Shown here piece after piece: positions 1 through 8,789 of a stretch of 64,000 nucleotides of DNA (the stretch's first letter is position 1; each line of letters starts with the position of its first letter). Under the pieces are notes generated by a model. The model saw nothing but the letters and a program-made list of their open reading frames with translations, had not been told where the DNA came from and did not search any database. The translations under genes were made by a program, and so were the position numbers. The stretch lies in NCBI GenBank assembly GCA_029204225.1, contig CM055113.1, positions 30,321,524 to 30,385,523 on the forward strand, written 5' to 3'. The DNA comes from Diphasiastrum complanatum (lineage: Eukaryota > Streptophyta > Lycopodiopsida > Lycopodiales > Lycopodiaceae).

Positions 1-960
1 TGTCAACAAGCTTTTGATAAGCGAATAAATTCGATAACAATGGCACTCATTTTAATGCCGCTCGATTGGGAGAAGGCATTTCACATACATGTTGATGCCT
101 CTTACTATGTTGTTGGGTGTGTGCTCTCACAATCAAGTGGGGTGTAGCCTGCAGGGTTATGATTATTCCATCTACTATGCATATAATTTTGAGCTTCAAC
201 AAAAATAAACTATTGAATGAACGAGCAAGGTGTTATTGTGGTGTATGTAGTAAATTTTTTTGCCATGATTTGCTTTGAGATAGATTCTATCATCACAGAG
301 ACGTCCAACCTTTTGCATATATGAGCAACAAATAGATGATATTAGAGTGGGTTGCAAGGTGGCTTACTATTTTCCAAGAATCATGTTTGAAATTGCATAA
401 AACCGGGTTTTAAACATCTGCTTGCTAACTACGCTTGCACATTGGTGATCAAGGTGCGGTTTGCGATGAACACTTGAAAACATAGCTTCTAGCCCTGGTA
501 TCTGCATGTCAAGAAATGTCTAGCTATATTCCTAGTCTTCATCATAACTATATGTGCCCTTAACGTCCAAAGAAGTGATAGAAACTCAATAGGTTGATAT
601 TTTGTACAAATATACTAAGGCTATCATGGACATTTGTTTGTACATTCAACCTACCACTCTTGGCGCTAATGTGGTGAGTAAGGATGTCTTAGCATTTGGT
701 CCTCACTATGCATGATGAAGTCACTAGTCTAAGACTTTGTGGGTGGATTCCATAAGGTTGAAGATCGATTGCCTCCTTTGTTATGGTGCATTCTAGACAT
801 AATGTCGATATAGTGGAAAACCTCCAAAATATTTCAAGGAGATAAATAAAAGCAAGTGAAATTGAAAGCAATCAAACATTTGTTGATTAACAATGCCTTG
901 TACAAGAAAGGGGCAGCTCTATCGATGTTGTTTGTACCCTTACAAGACTCTGTAGGTGTT
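1..960 (+). pseudogene. Ty3/gypsy pol remnant (RNase H, possibly start of integrase)
   Basis: Positions 74-150 translate to FHIHVDASYYVVGCVLSQ, the start of a Ty3/gypsy RNase H (VDAS...G.VL.Q). Positions 311-376 give PFAYMSNK, a stop, then MILEWVARWLTIF, matching the part of the domain that normally reads V-N-K-P...ARW. Near 900 the stretch NNALYKKGA resembles the linker before the integrase zinc finger. Stops and frame changes occur throughout, so this is dead sequence. The element is cut by the window start; no LTR is visible. The RNase H assignment is fairly safe; everything past 700 is weak. Confidence 0.6.
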
Positions 961-1289
961 ACAAGTAGCCCATTAGGGGGGTGCATTCAAAGTGAAATAA
1001 TAACGTGGTAAATCCTCCAAGTAATTGTCTGGCCTTTCCAATAGTGCCATTGAAGATATCATCAACATCCAACCAAGGACATACCTTCATAGTGGAAGCC
1101 ACAGGTTATCAAATTTAATTGGTCAAAGCCAAGGCATCAAAAAATAACTTGCTGGCCGACATTTTGCCTCATCATTCTTGATGGAACATATATTGCAAAG
1201 TTTGTTCTTTAAAAGTTAGAACTGGTTTTACACCAAGGCTCTCATTCTTGATTGAAGTCATACAAGAGTCAATCTATTTTAAAACTATA
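961..1289. other. Unassigned stretch between gypsy remnant and PLE
   Basis: No convincing reading frame. It may be decayed integrase of the preceding gypsy remnant or 5' sequence of the following Penelope-like element; neither end can be fixed by eye. Confidence 0.4.
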
Positions 1290-1412
1290 CATAAGATGTC
1301 GACGCCTTCTCCTCTCCTTCTCCTTGTCCTACTTTTAGTCCTCCTTACTTCTCGGCCCCTAATAATGTTGTTGCTTATAAAGATTACATAAAGAGGTTAC
1401 TTTATTAGGATC

Positions 1413-2003
1413 TTGTTATGTCTTTGGGTAAGCTCTCCATACAATTTAAGAACCTTTTTTCGGTTGTTCTATACTTCAGAAAATATGTCTTTTGAAGATC
1501 TCGACGTTTCAAATTCTCACTTTTATCAAGTTAAAACTCTTTTAAGTCGCTATATAAATTTCAAAGCTAATGTTAAAACTAAAATTTTGACCACTAGTAA
1601 AGATCTACTCATCACAATTTTTACTGTGCTTGATCTTGACAAAATTAGTTTGAGCTCTATTCTTAGAAAGCCTGAAGTTATGAATCTTATTCCTTCTTGT
1701 GTGAAGAAAGTTTGGAATCATCTAGTGGTAGTTTGGAAATATGTCAAAACTATAGGTTGGAAACAAAAAGCCTTCTATTATGCTGATATTGGTCGGAATC
1801 TTTCAGGAAAGAAAAAGTCGTCTATCCTTAACAACCCTTGTTCTTGTGGTGACTCCTTGTTTTCTAAGTTTTGTGATCTTTCTTTAGGCCATATTGTTTC
1901 TGCAGATGCACCAATTCTTCCCTCATCATTTTTGAAAGAGTCCTTTAAGTTCATTTACCTATTGAAGAATCGTTTGGAGTCCATGGTTTGTTATCGGAAT
2001 TGA
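1413..2003 (+). pseudogene. PLE protein, N-terminal part before the RT
   Basis: A 196-codon open stretch whose last third carries PCSCGDSLF...GHIVSADAPI. PLE proteins have a short Cys-x-Cys segment followed by GH..tgD..i just ahead of the RT fingers, and this matches in spacing. The preceding YVKTIGWKQKAFYYADI fits the K-P-I...Y segment of the same region. An in-frame upstream reading from the ATG at 1296 (a Leu-rich start) is broken by a stop at about 1390, so the true start is uncertain. The frame is lost after 2003 and resumes in other frames. Confidence 0.65.
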
Positions 2004-2082
2004 AAGCCGAAGTTCTAAAGTATGTGACTTCGAAGATGAAAGAAGTCTCATTTGTTCCATAATACTCATACTTCATTTTCTA

Positions 2083-3600
2083 TTGAGGAAGTTCTTCATA
2101 AGTTTGATAGATGTTTTGTCATTTCATATGTGGATAAATACTCAAAACAATTTTGTATTTGTTTGCAAAAAATTCTGTTTGGAATCATTATTGAATGAAG
2201 TGCATTCTCCAGTGGAAACTTATAACGCTTGTTCTCTTTCAACTATGAGAATAATAATATATCATCAGATTTTTGTGATTCTTATAACCTTAATTTTTAC
2301 CCAAATCTTCCATTTTTGTGCGCTGTGTGGAATTTCATAAAGTTCCTAAAAGACCTAGGGTTATTGGAGTAGCCTATAAAACCATACTAACTGACCATTC
2401 TAATTGGCTAAGTAATTGCTTAAAGCCTTGCTTCCTTCTATTAATGAGCTTTGGATAAACTTAAGGATGCAGATGTCCTTGCAAACTGTAGCTGGATTTT
2501 AAATGATGATGTTGGTATAATAGAAGTAATAAAGTTTCTCAACTCCCCTCGTACTATAGAAGAAAAAACCAAAGCTATGCTGACTTCAAGACACTATACA
2601 CTAAAACCAATCTAGAAGACTTGAAGGTCAGTGTTAATAAGCTAATTTGAGATGTTTTTAACAATAAACTAAAGGACACTCGATGCAAAGCTCTGAAAGT
2701 TGAAAAGAGTGCTTTGCATTTTGAGTTTTGTTGGCTTTAGAACCCAACCTATGCTTCTTCAGACCTATGACTTCATGACATTATACACTCTAATCAATTT
2801 GGAAACAAGGTCAATGTTAATAAGCTAATTCGAGATGTTTTTAACAATAAACTGAAGGACACTCGATGCAAAGCTTTGAAAGTTGAAAAGAGTGCTTTGC
2901 ATTTTGAGTTTTGTTGGCTTAAGAACAAAAAGATGTCGATTTAAAGAAGAAAAGATTCACTAAAATTGTTGATGTTGGAGATGTTTGTTCTTGGCTGCAC
3001 TTTCTCGTGGATAACTTGCATATTTTTCTTGGTGATTCACTTTTTCATCAAAAGATAGGTATTCTGATGGGTACTAATTATGCTATTCATCTAGCTAACT
3101 TTGATCTTTTCTCTTACGAAGTTGAATTTATACAAAGATCAGTTTCTTGTGGTACTTGTCCCATCTTATTGCACACATTAACTCATGTTAGAAGATATTT
3201 TGATGACTTATTTGTTCCTGATTTTGGCAGTTTTCTATATAAATGCCCTAACATTTTTGGTGGAGGAATCTATCCTAAAGATTTATGTGAACTTATTGTA
3301 CAACTAATGATAAGTGCAATTTTTTAGACCTTTTCATAAGCCAGGCTAGGTCAGGTTTATTGGTTGATATTTTTGATAAAAGGTTGCAGCCAGAATACAG
3401 TAGCTGTAACATAATTGGCATGCCTCATATTTTTTCAAATATCACTTTTCAGTTTTACAGTTTTTCTGGTCTTTGTACTAGCAGAGATGCTTTTGTAGAC
3501 CGATCAAGCAATCTAATCATTTTGTTACTTCATAAGGGTTACTTATTTAAGAAAATCGTGAGAAAAGTTTGAACTATTTTAGACTCTTTTGGTTTTATCT
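2083..3600 (+). pseudogene. PLE reverse transcriptase
   Basis: RT core in pieces. About 2768-2922, after one frame change, reads DFMTLYT...NVNKLIRDVFNNK, the PLE motif A region (D-F-s-T-L-Y-T then a helix ending I..aF). Positions 3004-3325 form the longest open part: LVDNLHIFLGDSLF, QKIGILMGTNYA and VRRYFDDLFVPDF, that is the G-I-P-M-G-T-N motif B equivalent (P changed to L) and an intact DD pair in motif C. Positions 3360-3570 (VDIFDKRLQ, then PHIFSNITF) are the thumb-side block. The order and spacing match PLEs, not LTR or LINE RTs, which lack the MGTN motif. Catalytic Asp residues survive but the frame is broken at least four times. Confidence 0.8.
2582..2925 (+). repeat. Tandem duplication inside the PLE RT, period 183 bp
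   Basis: About 155 bp beginning GACTTCA.GACA.TATACACT recurs: copy 1 at about 2582-2740, copy 2 at about 2768-2922. The offset measured on GTTAATAAGCTAATT is 183 bp (2633 against 2816), exactly 61 codons. The inner 105 bp differ at only a few sites. The duplication repeats the motif A helix, so the element carries a doubled piece of RT. Confidence 0.85.
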
Positions 3601-3780
3601 TTGGTATTTCAGCTTTTGGTATGTTTAAGATAATTAATAGTAGAATTTGGAAAAGTGGGGATATAAGGTGGATATATTCTAATTTCACAAATAGATGTAA
3701 GATGTTGACGCCCTTTATTCTCAAGCAAATGGGCATTTCTGAATCATTTGATACAATCCTGAAGTAGTTTGTTCAAGATA

Positions 3781-4719
3781 GGGGTTCGAACTTCGTCCTT
3801 GCGTGAATGCCTACTTGCAACACAACGGGCTTATCAGAGGCCGTTAAAGGTCACCATTGGCAAAAAGCAATTTTTCCTTTTGAGTTCTTAGTTCCTACCT
3901 TTGTGTTCAATTCAATTACGATTGTGTCGACAACACAATGCAACAACAATGTGATCAAAGAAATATATGGCAACAACACACTAGTGCAGTCATAAGATCC
4001 TATCCTGACATGGTCATGAAGCTTAGCAGGTGATAGATTTTTCCTATTCGAATTTTTGGGAATGGTACTTAAATTGGGAGAATACCTACATAGTTAGATA
4101 AATCCAGACAAATTGGTCAACAAAGAAGCATAAAGTTTTCAATAAATTTTCCCCCTTGTAACTCTATAGATACGGGAGCTAGCTTCATTTGTATGTATTG
4201 TGCTGTTACTTATCTACAAATTCTTTTGCTGCGTAGGTGCAGAAGAAAGTACCACATGGATTTCTCATAATCGAATAGTGCCTCTCTTTTACGTCTGCGG
4301 AGTGTATCTCTTCGAAAAGTAAGTGAAGCAAGATCAATCATAACATCACATATTCTTCTGAAAGGGTGCCCAACTGGACATTGTAAAATGGTTCTTGTCT
4401 GAAACATTTTGCTTATAAGTAAAGCTCGGCCCTCTGTATGGTTGAACTTCTGTATGTCAATTTTTTGCATGATTTCAAATGACAAAGTTTAAGAACCATT
4501 AAATGAACTAGAGTAGAAAGAAAGTTGTAACTTAATCCTGAAATCAGAAAGAAGTAAAAACTTGTGATGATCAGGATGCACATATGGAGCAGAACTTGAG
4601 TAGTAGGAGCAACAAACTAGTGAAAATGGAATGTATATCTATGATGGTGGATGGTTTTACTGATGAAAGTTGCAAATATGCCTGTCCATCACGACTAGAC
4701 AATTATCCTCATACTTATA
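3781..4719. other. No recognisable gene; one unassigned minus-strand ORF
   Basis: A 91-codon minus-strand ORF (4485-4210) has a basic, plausible composition (ends RRRKREALFDYEKSMWYFLLHLRSKR) but matches nothing I know. The rest has no coding signal. It may belong to the downstream flank of the LINE, which is on the same strand. Confidence 0.3.
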
Positions 4720-4728
4720 TCCATCTTG

Positions 4729-4755
4729 GTGCCCCCACCTAGAGGGTGGGGGCAC
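4729..4755 (-). other. Perfect 11-bp GC-rich hairpin at the LINE 3' end
   Basis: GTGCCCCCACC (4729-4739), 5-nt loop TAGAG, then GGTGGGGGCAC (4745-4755). On the minus strand it lies about 180-200 nt downstream of the last recognisable LINE codons, where a 3' UTR structure would sit. It is far more GC-rich than its surroundings. Confidence 0.6.
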
Positions 4756-4939
4756 TAAGAAACACCCTGGTGCATTTATTCATAGGAAAAAGTAGTAGGT
4801 ACATTGATGAAAAAGATATATACACCCCGAAGGGCAAGTTTAAACAAAAGTAAGCTCAAACAAGAGCGAAGCTTGCAGTAAAGTTAAGATTAATCCAGAT
4901 CCTGGCAGTAAAAATAAAAGTGCATAAACTATGATGATG

Positions 4940-6207
4940 TCAGTGGGAGTCTGCCAACTGACTGCAGCAGATCAGAAAAGTGAAGAGGTGGTGAGTCGGC
5001 TAACGAAGGGAGATGAGATGTAGCAGACCCAGCCACCGTCGCCCGTTGCAGAATGGATAGGGCCTGAGCATGTTGCAGGGCAATGGAAATACGTTATTTG
5101 AAAGAAGCCACGAGAATAGAACCAGGAATACCTTGACGCTCTGTCGCCTGATGAGAACACATGCGAAGAAAATCTTCAAAGCGTCGATGCAAGGTGCCAT
5201 AAGTCTCAATTGCCAGGGGAAGGAAAGCATCAGTGGGGTGCCTGTCGGGTGCTGCCACGCCTGCCTGCTTCTCCTGGTGTGAAAGCAGAGCGAGGCAATA
5301 GGTCACCACGCGTGGGATCAGCAACAACAACTTCTGCCAAAGTACGAATCCCATCCCAAGAGAGGACAATGTCAACACGTCTGCGGGAAGAGTGGGACGC
5401 ATAAGAAGGAAGGACATGAGTCTGCTCTCTGAGGACATGGAATCTTCCATCTCTGGCTATAGCGGCCGCTGCATCTCTGACAACATCATGCGTAGCTGTG
5501 CGCTCACTCCCAGAAGGACAGTGGAGGAGGTGGATAGGGGTTTGCTTGTGCACGCGCTCCAAGAGGGTCTCTGGCAGGTGATCTGAGCTGAAAGTGGAGT
5601 TGCTCAAAAGGAGGAAGACAAGCTTGGGCAGAGAGGGGGAGGAAGAGGAGGTGCTGGAAAGGCAGAGAACCGCTATCCACATGAGCAATGCAATCCGCCA
5701 AGAGAGGGCGAAAGCCAGAGAGGAACCGAGAAGACAAAGCAGGGGCGCAAGAGCCCAGCTCCCAAGAAAAGCTGTAGGTGCAGAAGAAACCGCAGAGAGA
5801 AGACCCACACCTCCACAAGAAATGGGTAGCCGAGCTTGGTTCCGAGCTGAAAGGGTCTCCACACCATCCAAAGAACCTGGGCCGAAAAGGCGGCCAAAAA
5901 CATCCACAATAGAGCTGTCAAATGAAGAGAGAAGATGCAAAAAGTCCTGAGTAGGGGGGAAAGTCTGCAGCAGATAAAAAGGACGTTGGATAAAGCAAGA
6001 CGTCAAGATGCCAAACGCGACCTGAGTGTCGCCCAACCGGGGAAGCAGATCTGAATGAGCAACATCCTTGTGGAGAGCCTCACCAAGAAAAGCAGAGCTG
6101 AAGGAAGCAGACCCAAAAGGAACACCCAGAATGCGAATGCCATCCGAAAGAGCAAGGAAACCTTGAGGAGGAACAAAGTCCAGGGGAAGTCTTGCAGGAG
6201 ACCACAC
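4940..6207 (-). pseudogene. LINE C-terminal domain with putative restriction-like endonuclease
   Basis: After the RT: VPFGSASF, GDTQVAFGILTSCFIQRPF and LPISCGGVGLLSA (about residues 140-150), then RRRVDIVLSWDGIRTLAEVV (about 275-294). Asp279 followed 12 residues later by Glu292 fits the (R/K)PD-x12-14-(D/E) core of RLEs, with Pro replaced by Val. After a frameshift near 5290 the minus frame from 5260 to 5094 reads FLPLAIETYGTLHRRFEDFL, and across a stop a further RISIALQHAQALSILQRA, a C-terminal block I associate with this LINE group. Stops and shifts make it non-functional. The RLE call rests on motif spacing only. Confidence 0.65.
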
Positions 6208-7076
6208 TAAACACTTGCGAGGTTGAATAGAGAAACCAAGAGAAGCCAGCTGCTAGAGAAATGATGAAATGCGAGGAGCACCGTAGGAGCAGGACCAACA
6301 ATATGAGTGTCATTAGCAACCGAAGGAAATAAGTAGGAGGGAAAGGCCTCTGCATAAGCCCGAAGTGCACGGAAATGAGCCAGAGCGAAAAGAGGACCAC
6401 CCAAAGGATCACCTTGACGAGTACCTACTGCAGACTGGATAGTAGAAAGATCCCCAGAGCGCACATGGTGACTGTAAAAGAGAGGAGTCTCAGAAACATA
6501 GAACAACCACACAAAGGGGATAAGCTGAGCTAACTCACCACCAGCCGCGCGCAGCTCCCGAAAGATCGCAGCTCTAGAAACAGAGTTAAAAGCATTGGAA
6601 ACATCCACTTGGAAAACAACCCAGTCAGGATGGAGATCAAGGGTGGCACGCAAACCATGAATGACAGCTTCACAGCCGCCAAGAGTAGAGACGCCAAACT
6701 GATGAGGGGAGAGAAAAGAGGCGAAAATATGTTGAAACTGAAAACAGATAGAGCGACTAACAAGACGGAGGAGGACTTCGCCAATAGCGATGGGACGGAT
6801 GCCACCCGAGACTTTAGTCATGGCGATCAAACGAGACGCAACCAAAAGACGTGCAACAGAAGAAGGAATGTGACCAAAGGCGATAAAAGAGTAGACCTGA
6901 AAGAGTTGAACAAAGCCACTAGCGGAGTCCTCAGGTGGAAAGCAATCACGAAGGTGTTCATAGACCAAACCGGAAGGACCACCAACAGCAAGACGAGGAC
7001 TACGATGGAAGGCACGAGAGAAAGAATTACGATCAAGCACCAAGTCAACATCAGACACAAAGTCCTCCACAAACAA
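6207..7076 (-). pseudogene. LINE reverse transcriptase domain
   Basis: 289 open codons. Residues about 32-42 GGPSGLVYEHL, 90-108 GGIRPIAIGEVLLRLVSRS, 153-167 VVFQVDVSNAFNSVS (motif A, Asp kept), 218-233 GTRQGDPLGGPLFALA (motif B) and 253-261 VANDTHIVG (motif C). Motif C should read (Y/F)ADD; here the first Asp is Asn and the aromatic is Val, so the enzyme would be dead even if translated. The frame ends at 6207 by a shift, and the thumb continues in the next frame. Confidence 0.85.
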
Positions 7077-7159
7077 GGGAAGAATGCCTTTAGAAGTAGG
7101 ATGAAGAGCTTGGAGAGCAGCAACAGTATCAGCAGAAGAGGGAGCAGGTGTGAGAGGAG

Positions 7160-7958
7160 CTAAAGCTTGAGCTGCGCGAGATACTCACCAACTTGCCCAA
7201 GATGTAGGGTTCGACAAAGGCGACGGTGGAGAGGTGGGGCGCCTTGAGGTTGAGAGTCCTGTGAGTTGCGAGCAACAAGTGCCTGACGATGTGCAAAGTG
7301 TTCATCATGAAGCGTTTCCCAGTCTCCCAGTCTCCCGATAGAAAAGCGACGAAGGTGAGGACGAGTTTCTCTATGACCAGCATCCCCACCCCTTGGAGGG
7401 AGGACTAGACACCAAAGGGGAAAAGAAGAAACAGATTCCAAGCCGCAATGTCAAAGGGGTCAATAGCCAAGCGATCAAGAGGAAGACGCATAGTAACTTG
7501 AGTTTCACGATGGAGAGCGAGGGGAATATGAAAGTAGAGCCTTGGACGAGGGAAGCCCAGGTGAAAAGCTCCGAGGACGTCAAGGGAAGAAATCCAAGAC
7601 CAAGTTGAAGCAGAGGGCGAATGGGGTGCCGAAAGAGGAGGGCGATCTTGAGACGACTAAAGCAGCGCAGGACAAGAACGCTGGTGACGGCAAGACCTCC
7701 TCTAGGAGAGAAGAAATGACCACAAGCATGACAAGGAACCCGTTCAGGGGGTTGAGAAGGCACAAGGGTTGAAGGAGGTTTACAACCAAGCGAGGGGGCA
7801 ACAATGCCATGGAAAGAGGTGAGCGAAGGAGGAACAGAGAGTGATGAGGCAAGCGCGAAACCCAGCACAGCCCGACGCGAACGAGGAGGGGAGTCTGGAG
7901 GGGGAGAAGCAGGTCGTTTGAGACTGAGAGGACGAAGTTGGGAGATGTCCAAAGCCAT
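7160..7958 (-). pseudogene. LINE N-terminal region with zinc finger
   Basis: Starts MALDISQLRPLSLKRPASPP (Pro/Ser-rich, basic), then at about 7735 VPCHACGHFFSPRGG, a Cys-x2-Cys finger whose His partners are lost to a frame change. After a shift the frame 7441-7160 reads VLPPRGGDAGHRETRPHLRRF and GDWETLHDEHF, a block (P-R-G-G...R...R.F..G.W..L) that precedes the RT in this LINE group. At least two frameshifts. The start at 7958 is chosen because the finger and everything downstream follow it and no coding signal is seen upstream. Confidence 0.6.
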
Positions 7959-8000
7959 GAGAACAACTGTACAAAGGGATCCTTGTGATGGACCACCTCA

Positions 8001-8789
8001 CCAACTAAACTGAGATCTTTTTTATATTTTTTTGATTTTTCTTCACACGGAATGTCGTTAACCTCGATGGAGCCATCAGCCGTTGTAGACTTTTTGCAAT
8101 AGAATCTAGAGAACTTGCCTAAACAAAAGCGCCCACTAAAACTTTGAAAGACCAGCAATAGGAATTGTTTTGAAAGCTCTACCGCTGCTCCTTTGGTGCC
8201 AAGTGGGAGATCTTCTTCAGGTAGTTGCAGTTAATACGGTACAGCCTATTCTTCTAAATACGATGGGAAGTACTTCTCAAGGTAGCGTCTACCACTGACT
8301 AGCTTACCCACAGCCAAAGGCGCCTTAATACCTGTCCAAAATGATTGCTTGGGAAGCCCGAAGACCAGAGAAAAGGCAATGATTTGGAAAATGCTGACTG
8401 TCAGTTGTAACTCTAATCTGTCTTTTTTTGGTTCAATATTCTGCACTACAGTTTTTATTCTGATGCTGAAATGCTTTTGATCTAAATTTCGGGTCAGAAT
8501 TGCGATGCTGCTCCACTATTTCCTGTCACTGACAATATTTTCTAGAAAAATTTCAGAGTCCTGATCTGAAACACTGCAAGCTGATCGCTGAAACACTTTG
8601 TGCAAGACTTCATCTTTTTTGACTTTTGGGCACGGATATAATTTAGGTTTGGTGCATTTCCTCTTGGAGATTTTCATCCTTCACTACTAGTAGATGTCTT
8701 TGATAGGTTGGGACTACTTTGAGGCTGAATTTGTTTACTTTTGACCAAGATTACATAACGTGTGGTGTCTGCCTAAAACCTGAACATCG
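8001..8789. other. No recognisable gene
   Basis: Upstream flank of the LINE and downstream gypsy boundary. A small minus-strand ORF (8446-8246) has no recognisable similarity. The LINE 5' end should lie near 7990-8100 but no duplication marks it. Confidence 0.4.

Larger units (their letters stand above)
1290..3780 (+). mobile_element. Penelope-like element (PLE), decayed
   Basis: A single degraded retroelement ORF runs through this interval with the conserved blocks of Penelope-like elements in the right order: the N-terminal C-x-C / GH..s.D block (about 1840-1920), the D-F-x-T-L-Y-T block (about 2768), a LVDN...G block (3004-3035), QKIGILMGTN (about 3049-3081), RRYFDD (about 3190-3210) and a DKR block (about 3375). 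Several frameshifts and stops interrupt it. No GIY-YIG endonuclease motif is visible after the RT, so that part is lost, too diverged, or was never present. Element ends are not resolved. PLEs in seed plants are known mainly as Dryad elements of conifers. Confidence 0.8.
4720..8000 (-). mobile_element. Non-LTR retrotransposon (LINE) with RT and restriction-like endonuclease
   Basis: One long degraded reading frame on the minus strand: ATG at 7958, a Cys-x2-Cys finger near 7735, a conserved W...PRGG block near 7390-7440, the RT (7076-6207), a C-terminal domain with a putative restriction-like endonuclease (RLE) core near 5335-5375, and a conserved tail to about 4940. A single ORF with a zinc finger in front of the RT and an RLE behind it is the layout of the R2/NeSL/CRE-type early-branching LINEs, unlike the L1 and RTE LINEs usual in plants. 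The coding region is much more GC-rich than its flanks. No target duplication or poly(A) was found. Confidence 0.75.

Noticed and set aside
1293-3715. AAGATGTCGACGCC at 1293 and AAGATGTTGACGCC at 3697 as PLE terminal repeats
   Set aside because: Only about 14 bp of similarity; too short to claim terminal repeats without other copies.
5392-5950. Plus-strand ORFs opposite the LINE (also 6609-7163 and 7393-7772)
   Set aside because: Antisense shadows of a GC-rich reading frame; no motifs of their own.
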